A stretch of DNA of 15,265 nucleotides from CAZUFB01 sp048173955 (GTDB taxonomy: Bacteria; Actinomycetota; Coriobacteriia; Coriobacteriales; UMGS124). The notes under the pieces are model-generated. The model did no database searches and was not told the origin of the DNA. It saw only the letters and a program-made list of their open reading frames with translations. The translations under genes were made by a program, and so were the position numbers. The stretch covers positions 1-15,265 of the forward strand of contig DBEYOB010000035.1 of the NCBI GenBank assembly GCA_048173955.1, given 5' to 3'. Shown here piece after piece: positions 1-6,346 of this stretch (the stretch's first letter is position 1; each line of letters opens with the position of its first letter).

Positions 1-588
1 CGTCTGGCCCGCAAGCGCCTCGCAGAACGCGTCCGCGCAGGCAGGGACCTGCTGGACGCCTGTCGAGGGCTGACCGGAGCCCGACTCGTCGACGAGGTGG
101 CGCGCCGTTGCGGCTGGGAGCCCGGGAGGTCGGAGCGCACGTTGCTCGCACGAGCCGGGTCCGTCGACGCCGCCGCCCTCGCGGCGCAGGTGCGTGCGGA
201 GCTCGCCGACGCAGCCTGCCCGCGCGACGGAGTGGCGGTGGCCACCTTCGATGAGTGCGCCGGGATGTGCGCGCAGGTCGTCGTGGTCTGCGGCATGGTC
301 GACGGTTACCTTCCTTGCCGCGAGGCATGCGACGAAGGGGGCGCGCTCGACAGACGAGCCAAGATCATGCATGGAGAGCGCCTCAAGCTCCTCCGCCTGC
401 TCGGCACCGCCGAAAGAACGATCCGATTCACCGCGTTTTGCCGCACCGACCTTGAAACCGCCGAGCACACCCGCATCGACGTAGGCCGCATCTTCGCCCG
501 CAAGGGACGACGCCTGGCGACGGCCCATCCCTCGCGCCTGCTCGCCGAATGCGAGCCGGCGGACGCCTCGACGGGCACCGGCGCCTAG
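1..588 (+). CDS. UvrD-like superfamily 1 helicase, C-terminal part (5' end outside window)
   Basis: The reading frame is open from base 1 to the TAG at 586-588, so only the last 195 residues are visible. They resemble the second RecA-like domain and tail of UvrD/Rep/AddB-type proteins. A strand, VVVVCGMVDGYLP, matches the family's 'hydrophobic strand, G, x, x, E/D-G, x, x, P' element. An Arg-rich helix follows, then a strand (RFTAF), a DLETAEHTRI segment and a late PSRLLAE motif like the family's PS-x-FL-x-E. The usual motif VI core (Y-V-A-x-TRA) reads RLLGTAER, so the arginine-finger signature is not recognisable, and the usual 'THKAKG' element reads TFDECAG. The protein may be a helicase-like subunit with weak or no ATPase activity. 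ATGs within this stretch are not credible starts because the homology begins before them. The family call is moderately sure; activity cannot be judged without the N-terminal Walker motifs. Confidence 0.6.
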   Translation, partial: RLARKRLAERVRAGRDLLDACRGLTGARLVDEVARRCGWEPGRSERTLLARAGSVDAAALAAQVRAELADAACPRDGVAVATFDECAGMCAQVVVVCGMVDGYLPCREACDEGGALDRRAKIMHGERLKLLRLLGTAERTIRFTAFCRTDLETAEHTRIDVGRIFARKGRRLATAHPSRLLAECEPADASTGTGA

Positions 589-602
589 CAAACAGTTTTT
601 TT
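555..602 (+). terminator. Weak terminator-like hairpin plus T7 tract
   Basis: A short, imperfect hairpin overlaps the 3' end of the helicase gene: GCCGG (555-559) pairs with CCGGC (578-582), with an inner GCC/GGC. About 13 bases later comes a run of seven T (596-602), which is rare in this GC-rich window. The stem is interrupted and the spacer is long, so this is only a tentative terminator. It would separate the helicase from the operon that begins at 652. Confidence 0.3.
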
Positions 603-651
603 GGACAGTTCGGTCATTCCCCAGCACATCGGGAAGAAAGGACGCGCAGAC

Positions 652-1572
652 ATGGAAGAAACCCAGAGCCCACTCAACGCCGGCGACATGGCGTTCGATC
701 CGCTCGCCCCCATATCGTTCGACGAGGAGGAGTCGTTCGTCGGCTACTACGACGCCGACCAGATCCCCCCCATCGCCGAAGACCCCGAGGCCGCGGCTGC
801 CGAACGTCGCAGGCTGCACCCGCCCGTAGAGCTCACCCCCGCCGAGAAGGTCGCCAAGGCCATCAAGGGCATGCCCGGTCAGAAGAAGCTGCTGCTCCAT
901 ATCGTGGACTTTTGCCGCGAGGAGCGCGCCGACTCCGAGATCGTCGAGGAGATCGTCGCCTTTGAGCACGGCGGCGTGAACGTGTACCGGCCCGAGACGA
1001 TCGTCTCGATTCTCGAACAGTGCGGCGCCCTGCGCCAGACCAACAAGCCCGTCGAACCAAACAGCGACGACCCCGATGCGGGCGAAGATGCAGGGTTCGA
1101 ACCCGCAGAGAACGCCCCCGACGCCCCTTCTGCCGACGACGCGGCTACGGAGGGTGAATCCCCCGCCGAATCGGCCAAGACGGATCTTGGGGACGGCGGT
1201 GAACCTCAAGAAGCGTATCTCCAGGTCACCAAGCCCGAGCCGGCACGCTATCAGGCAACCGAAGAAGGTCTGGCGGCCGTGGAGGCCGAGGACCCCTCCG
1301 CGCGCTTCGAGCAGTTCATGGAGATGAACGCCGTGTACGCCCCCATCTTCCGCACCATCCTCGAACACTGCGACTGCGACGGCGGCCAGACCAAGAAGGA
1401 GCTCGACGCTCTCGTCGACCACGATCCCCTCTGCAAGAAACCGCGACGCTTCTCCGGCTACTTCATCGACAAGCTCGAGGACGCCGACGCCATCGCGTTC
1501 GAGGGAACGTGGCGGACCACCGAACAAGGACGCGCCATGCTCGGGCCCGACGGACTCATCGGATCGCTGTAA
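652..1572 (+). CDS. Acidic protein with two winged-helix-like units, function unknown
   Basis: This is a 306-residue protein. The ATG at 652 is preferred over an in-frame TTG at 601 because AGAAAGGA (635-642) lies 9 bases before it. I do not recognise a named family. Residues about 75-130 (from QKKLLLHIVDF to LEQCGALRQ) look like the helical part of a winged helix, and residues about 228-297 (from YAPIFRTILEHC to WRTTEQGRAML) look like a second complete copy. Between them lies a low-complexity acidic linker (about 131-187) rich in D, E, P and A. It is followed by ARYQATEEGLAAVE, which resembles the wing end of the second copy (TWRTTEQGRAML), so the linker may be inserted into the wing of the first unit. 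No signal peptide or membrane segment is visible. It is the first gene of the run leading to torD, 31 bases upstream of it. A DNA-binding regulator or a protein-protein adaptor are both possible. Confidence 0.75.
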   Translation: MEETQSPLNAGDMAFDPLAPISFDEEESFVGYYDADQIPPIAEDPEAAAAERRRLHPPVELTPAEKVAKAIKGMPGQKKLLLHIVDFCREERADSEIVEEIVAFEHGGVNVYRPETIVSILEQCGALRQTNKPVEPNSDDPDAGEDAGFEPAENAPDAPSADDAATEGESPAESAKTDLGDGGEPQEAYLQVTKPEPARYQATEEGLAAVEAEDPSARFEQFMEMNAVYAPIFRTILEHCDCDGGQTKKELDALVDHDPLCKKPRRFSGYFIDKLEDADAIAFEGTWRTTEQGRAMLGPDGLIGSL

Positions 1573-1603
1573 CACTCTCCGCCTCCCTGAAAGGACAATC
1601 GCC

Positions 1604-2344
1604 ATGGCAGCCGCCGCAGACATCTCCGTCGAAGACCTGCTCGAACAGCGCAACGCGACCTACAAGCTCCTTGCCCGCCTCTACCAGGTCGAGGTCGACC
1701 AAGAGCTTTACGACTTCCTCTGCTCCATGAGAATCCCCGCCCACAGCGGCAATGCCGACGTCGACGAGGGCTATCGCATGATTGTCTCCTATCTGAGCAC
1801 CCCGCGCACCGGCGTGCTCACCGAACTGGCCGTGGACTACACCCGCACCTTCATCGGCGCGGGCAACGACGGCTACTCGGCCGCCTATCCCTTTGAGAGC
1901 GTCTACACCTCGCCCAAACGTCTGCTTATGCAGGGGGCGCGCGACGAGGTGCTTGTCATCTACCGCGCCAACGGCATCGACAAGAGCGACAGCTGGAAGG
2001 ACGGCGAAGACCACATCGCCCTCGAACTCGAGTTCATGCAGGTCATCGGCGAGCGCCTGCTCGACGCCTTCCGCACCGGGGAGGACGCCAAGGTCGACAG
2101 CCTGCTCGAGACCCAGCGCCATTTCCTCGAGGACCACCTGCTCGCCTGGTTCCCCATGATGTGTGCGGACATGGGACGCTTTGCGAAGACGGACTTCTAC
2201 CGCGGCCTCGCCAAACTCACCATGGGATACCTGACCTGCGACCTTGAGTTCCTCGAAGATGCCCTTGACGGCGAAAGAGGGGACGAAGAGGGGGGCCGGG
2301 GCGAAGAGGCTTCCTACACAGCCGAGGACGGCGACGGACGATGA
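1604..2344 (+). CDS. TorD/DmsD-family redox-enzyme maturation chaperone
   Basis: This is a cytoplasmic all-helical chaperone of the TorD/DmsD/NarJ type, 246 residues long. Members bind twin-arginine leader peptides or apo-forms of molybdopterin oxidoreductases and hold them until cofactor is loaded. Family landmarks are visible: LARLY near residue 24, DYTRTFIG (79-86), YPFESVYTS (95-103), the EDHIALELEFM core (135-145, the family's 'E-x-H-x-x-x-E-x-x-F-M' region) and HFLEDHLLAWFP (173-184). The tail (about 222-246) is an acidic, glycine-rich extension beyond the usual end. The ATG at 1604 has AAAGGA seven bases upstream. Its stop overlaps the start of the polyferredoxin gene by ATGA, implying translational coupling. 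No molybdoenzyme catalytic subunit is present in the window, so its client is unknown. The family call is firm; the substrate is not. Confidence 0.93.
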   Translation: MAAAADISVEDLLEQRNATYKLLARLYQVEVDQELYDFLCSMRIPAHSGNADVDEGYRMIVSYLSTPRTGVLTELAVDYTRTFIGAGNDGYSAAYPFESVYTSPKRLLMQGARDEVLVIYRANGIDKSDSWKDGEDHIALELEFMQVIGERLLDAFRTGEDAKVDSLLETQRHFLEDHLLAWFPMMCADMGRFAKTDFYRGLAKLTMGYLTCDLEFLEDALDGERGDEEGGRGEEASYTAEDGDGR

Positions 2345-3639
2345 CGACAGCGCGCCACACCATGGCATTGCTCGAGCGCATCGACGGCCCCGACCTGGCG
2401 GTGTACCCCGAGCGCTGCGTGCTCGTGCGCAACCGCAACGCCGACTGCCTGCGCTGCGCGCAGGCCTGCACCTCGGGCGCCATCTCGGCGAACGACGACG
2501 GCCTGCAGATCGACCCCGACCTGTGCATCGGGTGCGGCACGTGCGCCACCGTATGCCCCACGGGCGCCCTCGAACCGCTCTCCCCCGACGACCAGGCCCT
2601 CGCCCGCGCCGGCGCCGAGCTGGCGACCTCGTGCGGGGGGACCGTGGTGTTCGCATGCGACCGCGCGGTCAAGGAGGCGCGCCGCGACGGATCGGTCCCC
2701 GCCATCGGCAAGGTCCCCGGATGCGCCGAGGTTGCCTGTCTCGGCCGCATCGATGCGACCGAACTCGTGGAGCTCGCAGTTCGTGGGGCCGAGAGAGTCG
2801 TGCTCGCGGCCGGCACGTGCGCCGTATGCCCCCACCGCACTGGCGGCCAAACGGCGGCAAAGACGGCCGAGGAAGCCCGACACCTCCTGGCGGCGTTCGG
2901 CAGCAGCCTTGAAATCGTCGAGACCGTAGGGTTCCCGCACGCCGAAGACGGTTGGAACCCGTCCGCCGACGCGCCCGGCTACTCGCTCAAACGTCTCGCA
3001 CGCATGGAGGCGACCCCACAGGAGGTACTCCGGGAGGCGAGCGACGCGGTCGCGCGTCGCGAGGGCTTCGAAACAGGTGTGCGCCCCGTCGCCGCGGCGA
3101 CCGGGGACGCCGAGGCCGACATCGCACCCGAAGCCGCCAACGTCCCTCGAGAAAACGGCGCGGACCTCGAGGACGGTGTGCGCGTGCCGCACGTCGGAAA
3201 GGACGGCTTGCTCGCACAGTTTGTGCCGACACGGCGCACCCGCCTCTTCAACTGCCTCAAAGCGCTCGGCGAACCCTGCCAGGAGACGCTCGAGACGCAC
3301 TTGTGGGGAACGGTCGAAATCGACCCCGAGCGCTGCGATGCCTGCCGCATGTGCGCCGTGTTCTGCCCCACGGGCGCCCTGCGCCGCTTCGCCGACGGCG
3401 AGGGGGACGTGGGCGTGGTGCACCAGAGCACGTTTTGCGTGCAGTGCGGCACCTGCGAGGCGATCTGCCCCCGCGGCGCCATCACCGTGAGTCCCGCGGT
3501 CGGCCTCGAGGACTTCCTGCACGGAACGGCAGTCCCCTATCCCATGGATCGGCCCGACTGGAAGCCCAACGCGCCCGACTCCATCTACCGTCGGATGGTG
3601 GGGCTGCTCGGCACGGGCAACAACATCGCCGTCTACTGA
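2341..3639 (+). CDS. Polyferredoxin with four Fe-S motifs and an internal MvhD/FlpD-like domain
   Basis: This is a 432-residue cytoplasmic electron-transfer protein. Two ferredoxin-type motifs sit at the N-terminus: C26, C36-x2-C39-x3-C43 (an irregular first motif) and C62-x2-C65-x2-C68-x3-C72-P. Two more sit near the C-terminus: C332/335/338/342-P and C366/369/372/376-P. Between them, residues about 101-169 follow the pattern of the MvhD/FlpD hydrogenase delta subunit: a VVFAC strand, then a VACLGRID element (the family's C-S-G-R-V-D), then GAERVVLAAGTCAVCPH (the family's 'G-A-D-G-V-L-V-x-G-C-H-x-G-D-C-H'). Cysteines 106, 128, 133, 160 and 163 could hold a further cluster. A charged linker fills about 205-320. 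There is no signal peptide or membrane segment. The start overlaps the torD stop by 4 bp, so the protein is made together with a chaperone for redox enzymes. It may pass electrons to, or scaffold, such an enzyme; the partner is not visible. Confidence 0.88.
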   Translation: MTTARHTMALLERIDGPDLAVYPERCVLVRNRNADCLRCAQACTSGAISANDDGLQIDPDLCIGCGTCATVCPTGALEPLSPDDQALARAGAELATSCGGTVVFACDRAVKEARRDGSVPAIGKVPGCAEVACLGRIDATELVELAVRGAERVVLAAGTCAVCPHRTGGQTAAKTAEEARHLLAAFGSSLEIVETVGFPHAEDGWNPSADAPGYSLKRLARMEATPQEVLREASDAVARREGFETGVRPVAAATGDAEADIAPEAANVPRENGADLEDGVRVPHVGKDGLLAQFVPTRRTRLFNCLKALGEPCQETLETHLWGTVEIDPERCDACRMCAVFCPTGALRRFADGEGDVGVVHQSTFCVQCGTCEAICPRGAITVSPAVGLEDFLHGTAVPYPMDRPDWKPNAPDSIYRRMVGLLGTGNNIAVY

Positions 3640-3647
3640 TATCGGAC

Positions 3648-3667
3648 GGGCGCCCGCACAAGCGCCC
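3648..3667 (+). other. Small intercistronic hairpin
   Basis: GGGCGC (3648-3653) and GCGCCC (3662-3667) form a 6-bp stem with an 8-base loop, in the 51-base gap between the polyferredoxin gene and the trigger-factor-like gene. No T-tract follows, so it is more likely an RNA-stability or partial-attenuation element than a terminator. It may also be chance in GC-rich DNA. Confidence 0.3.
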
Positions 3668-3690
3668 CGCAAAGAAACGGAACGACCCCT

Positions 3691-4758
3691 ATGCACCCCA
3701 TCGCCTCCCTTTCGGACCTCGCGGACATCGTCTGCCGCAAACCGGAGCATGTGCCGCCGAGGCCGGGCAACATCGTCGACCTCTCCTATCCTGCAGCGGG
3801 CCCGCTGCCCGAGGTGCGCCTCGCCACCGACCCGGTGGGCAACGCAACGATGCTCGTGCGCACCTCGGTCGAGGAGGCAAAACGCCTCGCAGACGCTGCG
3901 CGCAACGCCATCGACCGCAGCGTTCGACAGGCCAAAAAGGACACCCCCGGCAGGGCCGAGCTCGAGACGGCGGCGGCCGACCTGGCACGCAGGGGGCTCT
4001 TTGCCCAAGCCGTGCTCCGCACGGGGGTCTTTCCCTTTCTCGACCCCCGCTTCTCCGAGACGGAGGGCATCGCCCCGGAAGGAACATGCGAGTTCTGCGC
4101 CTCGTTCACGCTGCGCCCCCAGGCCGAGCTCTCCGACTACGGGCCCGTGCGCGTAGACAAGCAAGCCGAGGCCCCGGATGACGAATCGCGCGTCGACGAA
4201 TACCTCACGCGTCTGACCGGCGGAGCCGTACGCTGGCAAGACGTCCCCGACGAGGCGCAAGAAAGCCTCGAGCGGCTGCGCGACCGTGCCCGTCGTCAAA
4301 TGCGCGTCGACGACGAGGCGAAGCACACGGCAGAGTTTATGCGGCGCTGCTCCAATGAGCTCGCCGAACGCCTTATGCGCGACGCCCCCACCCGCTACGT
4401 CGAACTGCTGCGCGACGAGCTCGCGGCGCGCTACGCGGGGGCGGTCGAACAAAGCGGGCAGGCGTGGTCGGACTACACGGCGACGCCGGGCTTCTCACTC
4501 GACGCCTTTAAAGAACAGATGACGACGGAGGCGCGGGCGTCGCTGCGCCGCGGGCTGGCACTCGACGCCGTGGCCCGCCACTTCGCGATAGGACTGACCG
4601 AGGAGGATCTGCTCGACTGCCTTGCGGGCGTCGCGCGCGGCCACGAGCTCGAAGCGGCTCGGGCGCTGTACGACAACGGGCAGATCGCGCAGTTCGTCGA
4701 GCGCGCCCTGCGCGCCAAAACCTCGGACTTCGTGGCGCGCCGGGCAATTCGGGAATAG
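3691..4758 (+). CDS. Trigger factor-like chaperone lacking the PPIase domain
   Basis: This is a 355-residue protein. Residues about 50-156 resemble the trigger factor N-terminal domain: a strand plus helix (ATMLVRTSVEEAKRLADAAR) and a late strand (FTLRPQAELSDYGPVRV) like the family's 'F-x-V-x-P-E-V-E-L-x-D-Y-x-G-L-x-V'. The ribosome-docking GFRxGK loop is absent; that place reads RQAKKDTPGRAE. The short segment DDESRVDEYLTRL matches the linker before the PPIase, but residues about 183-215 then run straight into the C-terminal arm, so the roughly 85-residue FKBP-type PPIase is missing. Residues about 215-350 match the SurA-like arm, including DAPTRYVELLRDEL, FKEQMTTEARASLRRGLALD and YDNGQIAQFVERAL. 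A CxxC pair (C133, C136) sits in the N-domain. It is probably a client-specific holdase paralogue linked to the TorD and polyferredoxin genes. The ribosome-binding site is weak (ACGGA, 3677-3681). Confidence 0.75.
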   Translation: MHPIASLSDLADIVCRKPEHVPPRPGNIVDLSYPAAGPLPEVRLATDPVGNATMLVRTSVEEAKRLADAARNAIDRSVRQAKKDTPGRAELETAAADLARRGLFAQAVLRTGVFPFLDPRFSETEGIAPEGTCEFCASFTLRPQAELSDYGPVRVDKQAEAPDDESRVDEYLTRLTGGAVRWQDVPDEAQESLERLRDRARRQMRVDDEAKHTAEFMRRCSNELAERLMRDAPTRYVELLRDELAARYAGAVEQSGQAWSDYTATPGFSLDAFKEQMTTEARASLRRGLALDAVARHFAIGLTEEDLLDCLAGVARGHELEAARALYDNGQIAQFVERALRAKTSDFVARRAIRE

Positions 4759-4837
4759 TCCGGGCGCGCACCCGCACCGATCCTGCGGCGCGGCCAGCCA
4801 GCATGAACGGATTGTGGGACAATGGGCTCTATGGAAA

Positions 4838-4860
4838 GGCGGGGGGGCCGTACCCCCGCC
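4838..4860 (+). other. GC-only hairpin in the leader of the amidohydrolase gene
   Basis: GGCGGGGG (4838-4845) and CCCCCGCC (4853-4860) form a perfect 8-bp stem with a 7-base loop, in the 128-base gap after the trigger-factor-like gene. No T-tract follows. It lies 15 bases before the strong Shine-Dalgarno of the next gene, so it could end the upstream transcript weakly, act as a leader element, or protect the 5' end. Confidence 0.4.
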
Positions 4861-4875
4861 CCGCCCGCGCGCATC

Positions 4876-4881
4876 AGGAGG
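4876..4881 (+). promoter_or_regulatory. Strong Shine-Dalgarno that fixes the amidohydrolase start
   Basis: A consensus AGGAGG lies five bases before the ATG at 4887. It decides that start over an in-frame ATG at 4803, which would add 28 residues with no family similarity and would place the GC hairpin inside the coding region. Confidence 0.85.
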
Positions 4882-4886
4882 TCCCC

Positions 4887-6212
4887 ATGCCCTGCGATTC
4901 GTCCTCGGTCCTGTTCTCTGCGATCGGCATCTTCGACGATAGCTTCGAGTACCTGCCCTCTCGCCACGTGGGCGTCCGCGACGGGCGCATCGCCTACATC
5001 GGGGCCGAACCGCCCGTCGACGCCGACGCCTACGACGAACGCTACGACGGGCGCGGCAAGCTCCTCATGCCCGCCTTCTATAACGCCCACGCGCACGCCC
5101 CCATGACGCTCCTGCGCGGCTACGCCGAGAACCTCGCCCTCCAGGACTGGCTCAACACGCGCGTGTTCCCGTTCGAGGCGCGCATCACGGGGCCGGCAGC
5201 CCGCGCGGCGACCGACCTCGCCATAGCCGAGATGGCACGCTTTGGCTGCGTGAGCTTCAGCGACATGTACTTCTTCGACGACGAGCGCTGCGAGAGCGTG
5301 GCCGAGGCGGGCGCCAAGTGCAACGTCTCGCGCGGGCTCACCGCCTTCGACGAGACCGACTACCACGCGACCAACGAGTGCGCGGCCGACGACCGCCTGT
5401 TCGCCGTGTGGGACGGCGCCGCGGACGGACGCATCAAGGCCGACATGTGCATCCATGCCGAGTACACCAACAACGAGCCGGTCTGCCGCGAGGTGGCCCG
5501 CATCGCCCGCGAGCGCGGCGCGATCGTCCACGTGCACCTCTCGGAGACCCGCCGCGAGCACGAGGAGTGCAAGCAGCGCCACGGCGGCCTGACGCCCGCA
5601 CGCTTCTTCGAGGAGTGCGGCGTGTTCGACTCCCCCGTCCTCGCCGCCCACTGCGTGTGGTGCGAGGAGGACGACCTGCAAGTGCTCGCCCGCCGCGGCG
5701 CGAGCGTCGCCTGCAACCCGGCGAGCAACATGAAGCTCGCAAGCGGCTTTGCCCCGATCCCGCGCATGCTCGAGCTCGGCATCAACGTTGCCCTGGGAAC
5801 CGACGGCGTGGCCAGCAACAACGCGCACAACATGATGCGCGACCTCTATCTGTTCGCGACGCTCTACAAAGGCGCCACGGGCGACCCGACCGTGGTGACG
5901 CCCCAGCAGGCGCTCTTCGCCGCGACGCGCGCCGGGGCGCTCGCCCAGGGACGCATCGACTGCGGCCTGGTCGCCGAGGGCATGCGCGCCGACCTGACGG
6001 TGCTCGATGTCGACAGACCCTGGATGTACCCGCAGACCGACATGGCGGCAAACGTCGTCTACAGCGCGTCGGGAGGCGACGTCGTGCTCACGATGTGCGA
6101 CGGACGTGTGCTCTACCGCGACGGCGCCTGGCCGACCATCGATGTCGAGCGTGCGCAGTTCGAGACGCAGGGGTACGCCGAGCGCATCGTCGAGGAGCTG
6201 CAGAGAAGCTAG
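4887..6212 (+). CDS. mtaD: Amidohydrolase, methylthioadenosine/S-adenosylhomocysteine deaminase type
   Basis: This is a 441-residue metal-dependent deaminase of the MtaD/TrzA/SsnA group, predicted cytoplasmic. The sequence shows the TIM-barrel metal motif NAHAHAPMTLLRG (H68, H70), the third histidine and catalytic glutamate in HVHLSE (H217, E220), AAHCVW (H255) and the metal-binding aspartate in LGTDGVASNN (D306). The N-terminal beta-sandwich strands (VGVRDGRIAYIG) and C-terminal strands (ADLTVLDVD, VVLTMCDGRVLYRDG) are present, so the protein looks complete. Family members deaminate 5'-methylthioadenosine, S-adenosylhomocysteine or adenosine to the inosine forms. The next gene is a purine nucleoside phosphorylase, which would cleave those products and supports a nucleoside substrate. 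Related guanine or chlorohydrolase-type enzymes share these motifs, so the exact substrate is inferred. The gene has its own leader, 128 bases after the trigger-factor-like gene. Confidence 0.85.
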   Translation: MPCDSSSVLFSAIGIFDDSFEYLPSRHVGVRDGRIAYIGAEPPVDADAYDERYDGRGKLLMPAFYNAHAHAPMTLLRGYAENLALQDWLNTRVFPFEARITGPAARAATDLAIAEMARFGCVSFSDMYFFDDERCESVAEAGAKCNVSRGLTAFDETDYHATNECAADDRLFAVWDGAADGRIKADMCIHAEYTNNEPVCREVARIARERGAIVHVHLSETRREHEECKQRHGGLTPARFFEECGVFDSPVLAAHCVWCEEDDLQVLARRGASVACNPASNMKLASGFAPIPRMLELGINVALGTDGVASNNAHNMMRDLYLFATLYKGATGDPTVVTPQQALFAATRAGALAQGRIDCGLVAEGMRADLTVLDVDRPWMYPQTDMAANVVYSASGGDVVLTMCDGRVLYRDGAWPTIDVERAQFETQGYAERIVEELQRS

Positions 6213-6290
6213 CCCGCCGGGGTGCGGCATCGCAAAAGCACGCGTGCCGGAAGGAACCCGGGCCGTCGACAAGGCGGACTATTGGCAAGG

Positions 6291-6328
6291 CCCCACCCCA
6301 CCCATCCAACCCACCCACCCGACACACC
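6291..6328 (+). other. C-rich, G-poor tract between deaminase and phosphorylase genes
   Basis: Thirty-eight bases made almost wholly of C and A contain one G and one T, with CCCA/CCAC-like repeats. They lie in the 134-base gap before the phosphorylase gene, just upstream of its GAGAAAGG ribosome-binding site. In RNA this would be unstructured and resembles a Rho-loading (rut) sequence. That role is inferred from composition only. Confidence 0.4.
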
Positions 6329-6346
6329 GCGAGAAAGGCACCCGCT

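Noticed and set aside
589..651. Promoter before the winged-helix protein, using TTGGAC at 601-606 as a -35 box
   Set aside because: No acceptable -10 hexamer lies 16-18 bases downstream (GCACAT at 17).
2314..4452. Very long open frame on the minus strand opposite the polyferredoxin and trigger-factor-like genes
   Set aside because: It is the antisense of genes with clear family motifs. In high-GC DNA such mirror frames stay open by codon bias, and its protein is Arg/Ala/Gly-rich with no recognisable domain.
4759..4886. S-adenosylhomocysteine or other riboswitch before the deaminase gene
   Set aside because: Only one simple GC hairpin is visible and the conserved core could not be recognised by eye. 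An Rfam search (SAH riboswitch model) would settle it.
4473..6272. 599-codon minus-strand open frame opposite the deaminase gene
   Set aside because: Antisense shadow of a gene with complete amidohydrolase metal motifs.
5318..6346. Open frame extending the phosphorylase N-terminus by 343 codons
   Set aside because: The extension overlaps the deaminase in another frame and is Arg-rich. The ATG at 6347 has a good ribosome-binding site and begins a protein of normal family length.
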